A stretch of DNA of 64,000 nt from Chryseobacterium luteum (GCF_000737785.1 NZ_JPRO01000020.1:105715-169714); one strand, 5' to 3'; numbered from the stretch's first letter, positions 35,232 to 42,937 are shown. Translations and numbers: made by a program. The notes: generated from the letters alone by a model not told the origin.

Positions 35232-36620
35232 TTAAAATTTGAATCCTAAACGGATATTGTAGAAGACTCCGCTTTTAGCATTGGGAATAATATCCTCAAT
35301 AAAATTGCCTTTTTGGAAGTACTGAATACCACTTACCAAAGAAATAAAACGATTAAAACTATAAGTAAAATTGGTGAGATAAGCTGTTCCGATATACCTT
35401 TTATCTGAACTGCTTCCGGGACGATTGAGGACTCCACTTGGTCTGTAAACACCGTCATTTAGAGAATATCGCCAATTGAAAACAACATCGACCTGCATTT
35501 TAAGTTTAGATGTTAAATCCAACGTGGCATAGGGATGAATATCAATTAAATTAACCGGTCCAACCTGCGGACTGAAGCCAAAATAACCGCCTTTCGGATA
35601 CAATGGATTAAACGTATTGAGTTTTCCGTCGTCCTTCGATTTGTCTCCGGAAATGTAATCGTTACGAAGATTAATACTTGGTTTAAACTTAACATTTTCA
35701 AACAGATATCCTACATCTATAGAACCTGTCCATGCGCTGATATTTCCATCTCCAAAACTTCCGAACTGATAAGCTGCTTCCAGATTGTAAATAAATCCTC
35801 CACCGTATTTCCAGAATCTCCCGCCAATAGTGTGGCGTTTTTCTTTGGCTGTTCCCGCTTCAAAAACAGATTCGTCTCTTCGGATTCCTATGTAATACAA
35901 ATCAAGGTTTCCTGCTTTTGGAAAAATGATTTTGGAATATAATCCCCACAAATTAAGTTGTTTTGATATTTTATTATCAAAAACTCCAACATTGATGCTG
36001 TCTGCCATCATGGCAAAGGCATCGACTGAAATGTTTTTCCCGGAATACATCAATTTAGCTCCTGTAAAGGAAAGTCTTGCATTCGGACCTTCCCGTACGG
36101 AAATTAATCTTCCAGAGCCATAATCCAGTTCCTGCCGCCCAACCCTGGTAATCAGTTTTTTCTCCTGATTTTTAAAAACACTGACATCAACAAAGAGATT
36201 CTGAATACTCAGCTGATCTTCGTCAATTCCTCTTGAACCGTTTTTTCTTCCATTTTGTAAAGCGCTCCGAATTTGTGAAAAAACTCTTACATTTTCACCC
36301 AAATGCAGGTCGGCATGAACATCATAGCGTTGCAGAAAAAAGTTATTGTGACCGATATTCAGCCTTCCCCAATCCTCATTGTTGAAATCTACATATTCAT
36401 ATCGCGCTTCTCCTCCGAAAGACAGATAGCTATTTTTCTTTTCATTGAGCGGAAAAAATTTAACCTTATTATAAAAAGTATCAGCAGAATCTTTTAAATA
36501 TTCATAGTTTTCATCGTAACGCAGAAGCTTGAAACTCTGGGCCGATAAGCTTTCTGAAAAGAAAAAGATAACAAAAATGATAATTTTTAAGGATGATATG
36601 TAATTTGCAGATTTCAACAT
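35232..36620 (-). CDS. Alginate-export-type outer membrane porin
   Basis: A 462-residue outer membrane beta-barrel. A hydrophobic leader (IIIFVIFFFSESLSAQ) precedes many amphipathic strands and a C-terminal aromatic residue (NIRLGFKF), as needed for barrel assembly. The middle stretch GRQELDYGSGRLISVREGPNARLSFTGAKLMYSG is characteristic of the alginate_exp family (AlgE-like). In Bacteroidota these porins occur in varied loci and do not imply alginate production. It likely passes an anionic or aromatic solute used by the linked hydrolases; the substrate is not known. Confidence 0.82.
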   Translation of the reverse strand: MLKSANYISSLKIIIFVIFFFSESLSAQSFKLLRYDENYEYLKDSADTFYNKVKFFPLNEKKNSYLSFGGEARYEYVDFNNEDWGRLNIGHNNFFLQRYDVHADLHLGENVRVFSQIRSALQNGRKNGSRGIDEDQLSIQNLFVDVSVFKNQEKKLITRVGRQELDYGSGRLISVREGPNARLSFTGAKLMYSGKNISVDAFAMMADSINVGVFDNKISKQLNLWGLYSKIIFPKAGNLDLYYIGIRRDESVFEAGTAKEKRHTIGGRFWKYGGGFIYNLEAAYQFGSFGDGNISAWTGSIDVGYLFENVKFKPSINLRNDYISGDKSKDDGKLNTFNPLYPKGGYFGFSPQVGPVNLIDIHPYATLDLTSKLKMQVDVVFNWRYSLNDGVYRPSGVLNRPGSSSDKRYIGTAYLTNFTYSFNRFISLVSGIQYFQKGNFIEDIIPNAKSGVFYNIRLGFKF

Positions 36621-36640
36621 TGAAAAGGTGTAGATAGTGT

Positions 36641-37273
36641 TTAATGCTTAATCATATTGTGGGCATAATGAATTCCCAATCCGTAAGAACCGCCGTATTT
36701 TTTCATCAGATCTGTCACTGCAACATACGTTTCCTGGCGTGCCCAATCTCTCTGTAATTCTAAAATATACTGGATCGAAGTCATTGGTTTTACACCAGCG
36801 TGAATCATTCTCTGAATGGCTCTTTCGTGCGCTTCATCACTCACATCACCACAGGCATCGGTGATTACGTAGACATCATAATTTTCTTCCAATGCAGATA
36901 ATGCAGGACCTACGATACATACGCCCGTCCACAAACCTGCAAAAACCAATTTTTGTTTCTGAGTTGCAACGATCACTTTGTAAGCGGCTTCATCTTCCCA
37001 GGTATTCATCGTGGTTCTGTCGATATAACCGGAAGTTGCCATTGGATAAACTTCTTCAATTTCAGGGAAAACAGGTCCTGAAAAGCTTTCTTCAGCAACT
37101 GTTGTTACGATAGTCGGTACGTTGAATATTTTTGATGCTCCGCAGATTACCGCAACATTGTTACGCAGTTCATTCATGGAGATACTTTTTGTTGCAAATG
37201 CCATTTGACCTTCAAAATCAATGAGTACAAGAGCATGGTTATCCGGAGATAATAATTTTGGTGATGGTTTCAT
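36641..37273 (-). CDS. YcaC-like cysteine hydrolase (isochorismatase superfamily)
   Basis: A 210-residue isochorismatase-like hydrolase of the YcaC branch. Asp19 (ALVLIDFEGQ) and nucleophile Cys119 (GLWTGVCIVGPALSALEENYDVYVITDACGDV) are in place. The triad lysine expected near residue 84 is not seen: there is no Lys between 48 and 99, and the matching stretch reads GYIDRTTMNTWEDEA, with Arg86 as the only basic residue. Either Arg substitutes or activity differs. The substrate of YcaC proteins is not established. It starts 20 bases before the porin stop side and follows the alpha/beta hydrolase by 127 bases. Confidence 0.86.
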   Translation of the reverse strand: MKPSPKLLSPDNHALVLIDFEGQMAFATKSISMNELRNNVAVICGASKIFNVPTIVTTVAEESFSGPVFPEIEEVYPMATSGYIDRTTMNTWEDEAAYKVIVATQKQKLVFAGLWTGVCIVGPALSALEENYDVYVITDACGDVSDEAHERAIQRMIHAGVKPMTSIQYILELQRDWARQETYVAVTDLMKKYGGSYGLGIHYAHNMIKH

Positions 37274-37300
37274 AAAAGTTATTTATTATTGTTTAGAGCC

Positions 37301-37364
37301 TGTTTAAATTTTTAAAATCTGGCTGATTTAGCAGATTATTCAGATTTTCATACCTGAATTTTCC
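37301..37364. repeat. Dispersed repeat 'GTTTAAATTTTTAAAATCT..GATTTAGCAGATTA', copy 1
   Basis: This 60-base stretch matches, in reverse orientation, 43689-43750 (GTTTAATTTTTAAAATCTCGCGGATTTGGCAGATTACGCAG on the minus strand there). It lies between the YcaC-like and alpha/beta hydrolase genes and has no coding potential. Confidence 0.65.
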
Positions 37365-37400
37365 ATGATTTTTTTGAGTTAGAATAATTTTAAATGGATT

Positions 37401-38222
37401 TTATTCAGTGATGAATGCCAAAAGATCTTTATTAATTGTTTCCGCTTCCGTCGTCGGCATACCGTGGGGGAAACCCGGATAGGTGATTATTTTACCGTTT
37501 TTTAGTAATTTAATGGATTTTAAAGCAGCATTCTGGTAAGGAACGATCTGGTCATCTTCTCCGTGAAGAACCAGAACAGGAATCTCAACAGCCTTCAAAT
37601 CTTCATTAAAATCAGTTTCAGAAAATGCTTTGATTCCGTCGTAATGCGAAACAATTCCGCCCATCATTCCCTGTCTCCACCAGTTTCTCTGTACACCTTC
37701 TTTTACTTTTGCACCTTCTCTGTTGTAGCCGTAGAAAGGGAACGTTAAATCAATATAAAACTGTTGTCTGTTGTTCAGTGTCTGGTCTCTGATGCCATCA
37801 AAAACTTCCATAGGAACACCATCCGGATTGCTTTCACTTGCCACCATAATCGGCGGAACGGCACTTATCAAAACTGCTTTTTTAGCTCTTCCGTTAGCAT
37901 ATTTATTCACATATCTGATCACTTCACCACCTCCTGTTGAGTGTCCGATATGAACTACGTCTTTCAGGTCTAAGAATTCTACCAATTCAGCTGCGTCAGA
38001 AGCATATTGTTCAATGGTATGACCGTAGATATCCTGGCTTGATCTTCCGTGACCTCTTCTGTCGTGCGTCACAACTCTGTAACCTTTTTGTAAGAAGAAA
38101 ATAACCTGTGCATCCCAGTCGTCTGATGATAAAGGCCATCCGTGGTGGAACATTAATATCTGTCCTTTTCCCTGATCTTTGTAAAAAATTTCTGTCCCGT
38201 CTTTTAATTTTAATGTGCTCAT
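37401..38222 (-). CDS. Alpha/beta hydrolase, cofactor-free haloperoxidase-like
   Basis: A 273-residue alpha/beta hydrolase without signal peptide. The triad is visible: Ser95 in HIGHSTGGG, Asp224 in LHGEDDQIVP and His253 in FPHGMPT. The oxyanion region FHHGWPLSSDDWDAQ and GYRVVTHDRRGHGRSSQ is the pattern of non-heme chloroperoxidases (perhydrolases/esterases). Most members act as esterases and can form peracids with peroxide; the physiological substrate is unknown. It is the first gene of the minus-strand run that continues to the DUF1275 gene. Confidence 0.9.
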   Translation of the reverse strand: MSTLKLKDGTEIFYKDQGKGQILMFHHGWPLSSDDWDAQVIFFLQKGYRVVTHDRRGHGRSSQDIYGHTIEQYASDAAELVEFLDLKDVVHIGHSTGGGEVIRYVNKYANGRAKKAVLISAVPPIMVASESNPDGVPMEVFDGIRDQTLNNRQQFYIDLTFPFYGYNREGAKVKEGVQRNWWRQGMMGGIVSHYDGIKAFSETDFNEDLKAVEIPVLVLHGEDDQIVPYQNAALKSIKLLKNGKIITYPGFPHGMPTTEAETINKDLLAFITE

Positions 38223-38332
38223 TGTTGTAGATTTTTTGTTAATTAATAATTGAATTCATACCATTAATTACAAAAAGCACACTATGTTTTTAAATAACTG
38301 AAAATCAAAAAATTACAAAATAAACCTATAAA

Positions 38333-38360
38333 ATAAAATTACGATATATCGTAATTTTAT
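38333..38360. promoter_or_regulatory. Perfect 28-base palindrome, probable operator
   Basis: A 28-base sequence with perfect two-fold symmetry, core TTACGATATATCGTAA. ACGATATATCGT-type cores are seen in operators of small winged-helix repressors, but no such regulator gene lies nearby. It stands 111 bases before the alpha/beta hydrolase start (minus strand) and 18 bases before an ATG on the plus strand, so it could control either side. It is not followed by a T-run and does not look like a terminator. Confidence 0.6.
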
Positions 38361-38377
38361 GTACCTTTTATTTAAAA

Positions 38378-38513
38378 ATGAGAAAAAAGACGTGATAATT
38401 TTGATGGTTACATCAATCCGGGTAACGAAATAACCGCATTTGTGATTAAAAAGGAAGACCAGTTTCAGTCTTGGCAAAAAATTTGTTCTATAAATGCAAA
38501 CTTATCATTATGA
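38378..38513 (+). pseudogene. Possible small gene disrupted in an A-tract
   Basis: ATG at 38378 runs into TGA after five codons. One base fewer in the A6 run (38383-38388) would join it to an open frame that reads RRDNFDGYINPGNEITAFVI and continues to SINANLSL, ending in a TGA that overlaps the ATG of the next gene at 38510. The composition looks coding rather than random. It matches no family I know. It may be a decayed gene, a sequencing slip, or an A-tract-controlled frame. Confidence 0.3.
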
Positions 38514-38827
38514 ATAATAAAGTAAAAATAGCATTGGGCTTATTGGGCGGGTCGTTACTTCTTCTGGCATTAAGAAAAAAAAATAAAAAACTGAAAACAT
38601 TTATGGCTCCTGACGGGAATATGTACAAGGAAAACCAGATGTACAGGACTTATGATGATAAACTGTATAAAAACGGGAAACAAATCCATTTCAGCACCCC
38701 TGAAACAGGACAGCAATCTTATACACCTCCAATTCCTCATGACGAAGCCAAAACCGTTATTCCTAAAAATTATCAGTCAGGCAATAAAGATGTTACTTAC
38801 CATCAAAAAGGAATAAGACATCATTAA
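38510..38827 (+). CDS. Small membrane-anchored protein of unknown function
   Basis: A 105-residue protein starting MNNKVKIALGLLGGSLLLLALRKKNKK: one N-terminal membrane helix flanked by basic residues, then a soluble hydrophilic part (APDGNMYKENQMYRTYDDKLYKNGKQIHF) with a regular Tyr/Asp/Asn pattern and a His-rich end. The frame stays open upstream to a TTG at 38471, but the ATG gives a clean membrane start. I do not recognise the family. No partner gene is evident. Confidence 0.65.
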   Translation: MNNKVKIALGLLGGSLLLLALRKKNKKLKTFMAPDGNMYKENQMYRTYDDKLYKNGKQIHFSTPETGQQSYTPPIPHDEAKTVIPKNYQSGNKDVTYHQKGIRHH

Positions 38828-38951
38828 AATTATACAGCAATTTCCTGAACGATATAAAATTTGTCCAGAAAAATTCACTGTGCAAAGTACTGGTTATTAA
38901 CGCTGTTTCATTAATGCTGTTTATTAATATGTCTGTTAATTCACTATTTTC

Positions 38952-38982
38952 TTTGATTTCTTTAGATTCTGGATTAAATTTG
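38952..38982 (+). promoter_or_regulatory. Bacteroidota housekeeping promoter
   Basis: TTTG (38952-38955), a 19-base spacer and TAAATTTG (38975-38982) fit the -33/-7 consensus of Bacteroidota exactly. The -7 box ends 14 bases before the ATG at 38997, giving a very short leader. Confidence 0.6.
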
Positions 38983-38996
38983 TATAAAATAAAATT

Positions 38997-39356
38997 ATGA
39001 ACTATACACTTGAGCTCAATACGCAGGAGCCTTACTCTAATATTGTATTTAACACAATCGTATTTGATTCGTTCAAGGTTAATATAGTTGAAAGATATGC
39101 AGGGCGAATGAATTCCAATCCGAAATTATCTTACGTTCTGTTTAAAATCAGAACTCTGGATGACGTTATCATCAAAACGAGGAACGATAACGGAAGAGTC
39201 AAAATTAAAGGAGATCATTTTGAAACGTATCAGAAACTGATAAAAGTCCTGAATTCTTATGATTATAAAAACAGGCTGATTAACAGGCAGGCAGCCGATC
39301 AGGATTATGTACATTTTATTTTGAGTCTGGTACTTGTTAACTATCAGCTCAATTAA
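38997..39356 (+). CDS. Hypothetical protein, 119 residues
   Basis: A soluble-looking protein (MNYTLELNTQEPYSNIVFNTIVFDSF and so on) with alternating hydrophobic pattern in the first half and a helical, charged second half (GDHFETYQKLIKVLNSYDYKNRLINRQ). No signal peptide, membrane helix or known motif is seen. A well-formed promoter lies directly in front and hairpins lie 130-220 bases behind, which supports it being a real single-gene unit. I do not recognise the family. Confidence 0.6.
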   Translation: MNYTLELNTQEPYSNIVFNTIVFDSFKVNIVERYAGRMNSNPKLSYVLFKIRTLDDVIIKTRNDNGRVKIKGDHFETYQKLIKVLNSYDYKNRLINRQAADQDYVHFILSLVLVNYQLN

Positions 39357-39675
39357 AACCAGCAGCCTTATCTTCTACCCTTAACATGATTTCCTGAGTA
39401 ATCTGATACTTCTGAAGTTATGGAAAAGATGCAGAATCCGGCTTTGTTATCAAGTAAATTATTTTAACCAGTTTGAACTGTAAAACCCATATCTGTAAAG
39501 CGCAATTACAGATATAAACAGAAAAGTTATTTCCAGGAAACTAATTGAACAATCCAATTTTTTCCGGAAATAACTTTTTTATTAAGAATTACATTGAATG
39601 AGACGGAGCAATATCAAAATTAGGGTTTAAAGCTTTTCAAGCGTTTTTTGATGAGATTTTAATCATCCGCTTTGC
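39357..39675. other. Non-coding stretch with two tandem hairpins
   Basis: No gene is visible. A perfect 10-bp stem ATATCTGTAA/TTACAGATAT (39489-39498, 39506-39515) is followed by a perfect 13-bp stem AAAAGTTATTTCC/GGAAATAACTTTT (39522-39534, 39566-39578) ending in a T-run. The second looks like a rho-independent terminator, although it is 165 bases after the preceding stop; the pair could also be a small structured RNA. Confidence 0.5.
39522..39580 (+). terminator. Hairpin with T-run, probable terminator
   Basis: Perfect 13-bp arms (39522-39534 and 39566-39578) with a 31-base loop run into six T residues. It would end plus-strand transcription from the 119-residue gene. Confidence 0.45.
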
Positions 39676-39713
39676 GGAGAATACGGTGATCGAACCCGTC
39701 ACCTTTAAACTGC
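39676..39713 (-). other. tRNA-Ala 3' fragment (distal attachment site)
   Basis: On the minus strand it reads from the anticodon arm through variable loop, T-arm and acceptor strand of the tRNA-Ala at 42216-42289. It differs at two positions, one of which breaks the T-stem. There is no 5' half, so it cannot make a tRNA. Confidence 0.8.
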
Positions 39714-39876
39714 ACAATCTGAAAATCAATTTATTAATGCGTATTAACAGCGTTTAAACGACGTTTTTTTAATATGTAAGTATAATCAGTTGGAAGCTCA
39801 GAAAAAAAATTCAGGTCAAAACTTTTTAGGTTTCAGTACCCTAATGTCCGGGGCTTTATTAATGGTCTAATATTAC

Positions 39877-39884
39877 TATATTTG
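39877..39884 (+). promoter_or_regulatory. Candidate -7 box of the acyltransferase gene
   Basis: TATATTTG fits TAnnTTTG and ends 17 bases before the ATG at 39902. The matching -33 element is weak (TTTA at 39855-39858, 18-base spacer). Confidence 0.4.
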
Positions 39885-39901
39885 TTGAAAACAAGCAAAT
39901 A

Positions 39902-41740
39902 ATGAAATTTAGAAATGATATCACATTTCTACGTGCAATATCTGTGATAGCTGTTATTCTATATCACTATAAATTTTCACTTTTTAAAGGAGGTTTTATA
40001 GGTGTTGATATATTTTTTGTGATTTCTGGATATTTAATGACAAGAATTATACTTTCTGGATTTAAAAATGATAATTTTCATTTACTGGAATTTTACAAGA
40101 AAAGAGTTGTAAGAATTTTCCCGGCTTTATTAGCTATGATTACTTTTTTTGCAGTTCTTATCTATTTTTTACTGCCTACACAGTTTTTAAGCTACTTAAA
40201 ATCGTATTTTTCAAGCAGTTTCTTTTTCTCTAATATTTATTACTATCTAAATAGTGGCTATTTTGATCAACAGTCACAATTTAATTTTTTATTGCATACC
40301 TGGTCTTTGTCAGTAGAATGGCAGTTCTATATGATTTATCCATTGATATTACTCTTATTTAAAAGTGTATATCAAAAAAGAAAAAATGCTTTTTTGATAT
40401 GCTTCTGTGCTTTGATATCTATTTCTTTTGCATCAATGCTGATTCATAGCGTATATGATAAGTCATATTCGTTTTTCATTTTTTATACTCGTGCCTGGGA
40501 AATGATGTTCGGAGGATTAGCATTTTTATTTGAAGACAGAGTAAAAACTATAAAATTCAATATAAAACTTGTAATAATAAGCATAAGCATTGTTATTCTG
40601 GGTATTTTTATTGTGGTAACAAACGAACACTCCATTACTTGGCCGTCAATAATAACTATTATTCCGGTTGTTTCAACAATGCTAATTTTATTAGTCAATA
40701 TTGATTTGAAACTTTTTAATAATAAGCCAGTAAATTTTCTGGGGAATATTTCTTACTCTCTATACTTATGGCATTGGCCATTCTACGTTTTAAGCATATT
40801 TTTTAATGTAAATGAGAGGTTCAGGTTTAAAGTAATATTTATTGTCCTGTCTCTTTTATTTGCTATTCTATCGTACTATTTCATAGAGAAAAGAAACTAC
40901 AATAATAAATACAAATTAGTACTGGGTTCAACGATAGTTTTATTTGCATTATCTCTCACTATTACAAAAACAAACCCTAATTATATATTAGATAATTACA
41001 ATGCCAATATGGCGGTTGCAACAGCTAATTATAAGTACAGTAGCCAGGCTCAAAAGCAATACAGTTTAGATGATAAGCACTTTATGTATTATCAAAGGCT
41101 GACTGAATATAATTTGGATAAACTCAAGGTACTGCCTCAAAAAATGAATGTTATTTTGCTGGGTGATAGTCATGCGGCAATGTTCTCCCAAACTCTTCAT
41201 AATATTTTCCCTAAAGACAAATATAATCTGATTCAAGTTACTGCAGATGCAACTTATCCAATGATTAATTCAAAGACAAATTATCCCGGACCTAAAGATT
41301 ATTTTAATTACTTTTTTAAAGAATTTTTCCCAAAACATTATAATAGGATTGATTTGGTGATCATCAACAGCAATTACGCCGGATATTTAAATGAAGAAGT
41401 ATCAGAACATATATCTTTTTCAGAAAAATATTTTAAAAAATACGGAACTAAAGTTTTTTACATTGGTCAAACAAATACATATTATTTAGATTTTCCGACA
41501 TCTTATTATGTGAAAAATAATTTTAATATTGATCATAAAAATAATAGATTAATAAAGGAAAACAATAATAAAACTAATAGGTTTTTAATCAGTAAATTAG
41601 GTGACAAGTATATTGATATCTTAAATTTAAAAGTAAAAGAAATTTCGTATTATGGAGAACCTTACATTTATGATACAAATCATTTATCTTATTACGGAAC
41701 AGAGCAGTACAGATATTTCCTTACAAAAAAATTAAAATAA
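39902..41740 (+). CDS. O-acyltransferase, OafA/YrhL type, fused to SGNH domain
   Basis: A 612-residue protein. The N-terminal 340 residues are an acyltransferase-3 membrane domain with about 10 helices, with the conserved Arg and His in FLRAISVIAVILYHYKF, GGFIGVDIFFVISGYLM and HTWSLSVEWQFYMIYP. The C-terminal part (about 400-612) is an SGNH domain with GDSHAAMF (block I) and DTNHLS (block V). Such proteins acetylate O-antigen, capsule or other surface glycans, the SGNH half working in the periplasm. The gene is strikingly more AT-rich than its neighbours and stands alone inside the tRNA-bounded islet, so it was probably acquired and may change surface antigens. Confidence 0.92.
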   Translation: MKFRNDITFLRAISVIAVILYHYKFSLFKGGFIGVDIFFVISGYLMTRIILSGFKNDNFHLLEFYKKRVVRIFPALLAMITFFAVLIYFLLPTQFLSYLKSYFSSSFFFSNIYYYLNSGYFDQQSQFNFLLHTWSLSVEWQFYMIYPLILLLFKSVYQKRKNAFLICFCALISISFASMLIHSVYDKSYSFFIFYTRAWEMMFGGLAFLFEDRVKTIKFNIKLVIISISIVILGIFIVVTNEHSITWPSIITIIPVVSTMLILLVNIDLKLFNNKPVNFLGNISYSLYLWHWPFYVLSIFFNVNERFRFKVIFIVLSLLFAILSYYFIEKRNYNNKYKLVLGSTIVLFALSLTITKTNPNYILDNYNANMAVATANYKYSSQAQKQYSLDDKHFMYYQRLTEYNLDKLKVLPQKMNVILLGDSHAAMFSQTLHNIFPKDKYNLIQVTADATYPMINSKTNYPGPKDYFNYFFKEFFPKHYNRIDLVIINSNYAGYLNEEVSEHISFSEKYFKKYGTKVFYIGQTNTYYLDFPTSYYVKNNFNIDHKNNRLIKENNNKTNRFLISKLGDKYIDILNLKVKEISYYGEPYIYDTNHLSYYGTEQYRYFLTKKLK

Positions 41741-41752
41741 ATATTTATCCAT

Positions 41753-41911
41753 TTATGATGTAAATAAATCTGTAATTTTTGCGTTCATATTATAATATCG
41801 AGTTTTTGCGATCATGTTTGAAATTACCTTATACAAATCATTATTAGGGTGAAGCCTATCAATGGTGTATTGAGTAATGCTCCTAATATTGGCGACTCCT
41901 TCCTTAAAAGA
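41753..41911 (-). pseudogene. C-terminal fragment of an SGNH/GDSL-like protein
   Basis: An open minus-strand frame reads SFKEGVANIRSITQYTIDRL, then HPNNDLYKVISNMI and on to KITDLFTS stop. TIDRLHPNNDLYKVI resembles the D-x-x-H block V of SGNH hydrolases. There is no start codon and the frame is closed upstream (TGA at 41912-41914), so it is a gene remnant. It is convergent with the acyltransferase. Confidence 0.45.
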
Positions 41912-42021
41912 TCAACAACCGGAATGCTTTTTTAGATTTGATTCCAGTGCATGCATTCACTTTTAGACATGATTCCGTCTACTAAGTCAGTAATAATGAA
42001 GACAGCATTTTCTTGTATTGG

Positions 42022-42132
42022 TTATGCCTGTAATCTGTCAGGCTCATAGAAATGGTATTGAATAAACCAGTCATCGTTTGAACTGGTTACCAGGAATTCG
42101 GAGCGTTTGCATCCGAAGTTTAGATTTTTCAT
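42022..42132 (-). pseudogene. Truncated tyrosine integrase-like N-terminus beside tRNA-Ala
   Basis: A 36-codon frame starts MKNLNFGCKRSEFLVTSSND and includes DWFIQYHFYEPDRLQA before TAA. The W(F/Y)I-x-Y-x-F-x-(D/E)P pattern is that of the N-terminal arm-binding part of Bacteroidota tyrosine recombinases. The remaining integrase is missing; the sequence beyond has stops in all frames. Its place, 85 bases from the tRNA 3' end and reading away from it, is where the integrase of a tRNA-integrated element is expected. Family assignment rests on a short stretch. Confidence 0.5.
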
Positions 42133-42133
42133 A

Positions 42134-42163
42134 CGTATTAATTTTTGTTACCTATTAATACGC
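42134..42163. repeat. CGTATTAAT inverted repeat in front of the integrase remnant
   Basis: CGTATTAAT (42134-42142) and ATTAATACG (42154-42162) form a perfect 9-bp stem. A further GCGTATTAA lies at 39739-39747 near the other end of the islet. These may be integrase arm-type sites or an operator of the integrase promoter. Confidence 0.45.
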
Positions 42164-42215
42164 TTTCAAAAAGTTGATTTGAATCAAACCCTTTATGGGA
42201 AAGGGTTTGAAGTAG

Positions 42216-42289
42216 TGGAGAATACGGGGATCGAACCCGTCACCTTTAGACTGCCAGTCTAACGCTCTAGCCAGATGAGCTAATTCCCC
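42216..42289 (-). tRNA. tRNA-Ala (anticodon GGC)
   Basis: The minus strand folds as a full cloverleaf. The acceptor stem GGGGAAT/ATTCTCC contains the G3:U70 pair that identifies alanine tRNA, the D-arm is AGCTCATCTGGCTAGAGC, the anticodon loop CTGGCAG gives anticodon GGC, and the T-arm is ACGGGTTCGATCCCCGT. The discriminator is A; CCA is not encoded. Its 3' half serves as the attachment site of the islet at 39676-42254. Confidence 0.95.
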
Positions 42290-42457
42290 TTTTTCTTAAA
42301 GCGGTACAAAAGTAAGTATTTAAACTACATTTCCAAATATTTTCTCCTCTTTTTTATCAGAAATTTATACTGAATTTCCCTCTTCTTCCCAGAATCTGAA
42401 CCGATCCTAGCAAAAAAACAAATATAATACTTAACAAACAACTGGAAATCAATTGAT

Positions 42458-42937
42458 TTACTTTTCGTTTTTTAATTGCAAAGCTCTTTGATAAAAAGAC
42501 TGTTCAGCAATCTTTTCTTCCGCTTCATTAATAGCGGCCAAAAGATGGTTCTCATTGTCGGCAATCTCCCCAAGCACTTTTGACATCAGTTCCCAGACAG
42601 GTTTCATTTTTTCGATGAGCTCAATCCCTTTTGGAGCAAGAGCAATAAGTCTTCTGCGCTCATCCTGTTTGTCTTTTTTCGATTGAATAAGCTTCTGCTT
42701 CTCCAGCTCTTTCAGCAGACTTATAGTTGACGGGTGGGTATATCCTATTTCACTGGCGATCTCCACAACGCTCAATACTTTTTTATGGTGCAATGTAAAG
42801 ATCACCGGAAACCATTTGGGTTCAAAATCAATATCAAAAGATTTATAGATCAGTACACCGTCTTTTCTGAGCTGTTCACTTAAACGCTGAAGCCTTGTTG
42901 ATATGGCCAGGATCCCTGATTCATCTATTATATTCAT
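42458..42937 (-). CDS. MarR-family transcriptional regulator
   Basis: A 159-residue winged-helix protein. The helix-turn-helix is in VLSVVEIASEIGYTHPSTISLLKELEKQKLI (about residues 54-84), followed by the wing SKKDKQDERRRLIALAPKG, the MarR hallmark. The C-terminal helix makes the dimer. It follows a GNAT acetyltransferase gene by 4 bases and both are read from one promoter that carries a palindrome, so it likely represses its own operon. The inducing ligand is unknown. Confidence 0.92.
   Translation of the reverse strand: MNIIDESGILAISTRLQRLSEQLRKDGVLIYKSFDIDFEPKWFPVIFTLHHKKVLSVVEIASEIGYTHPSTISLLKELEKQKLIQSKKDKQDERRRLIALAPKGIELIEKMKPVWELMSKVLGEIADNENHLLAAINEAEEKIAEQSFYQRALQLKNEK

Larger units (their letters stand above)
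39676..42254. mobile_element. Decayed genomic islet integrated at tRNA-Ala
   Basis: A 38-base direct repeat marks both ends: 39676-39713 and 42217-42254, with 36 of 38 bases identical. The right copy is the 3' half of the intact tRNA-Ala gene; the left copy is a displaced tRNA fragment. This is the standard footprint of a tyrosine-integrase element that inserts into a tRNA 3' end. Between them are an AT-rich acyltransferase gene, an SGNH fragment and an integrase-like remnant beside the tRNA. CGTATTAA boxes lie near both ends (39740-39747, 42134-42141 and, inverted, 42155-42162). No intact integrase remains. Confidence 0.75.

Noticed and set aside
35232..36620. Evidence for alginate synthesis
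   Set aside because: The porin is alginate-export-like only by fold; no alginate polymerase, epimerase or lyase gene is present.
31415..38222. A defence or antiphage system in the tight hydrolase cluster
   Set aside because: None of the genes has a nuclease, helicase, STAND or membrane-pore effector pattern; the mix fits small-molecule breakdown and oxidative stress better.
39676..39713. A second tRNA gene
   Set aside because: Only the 3' half is present and a T-stem pair is broken; it is an attachment-site remnant.
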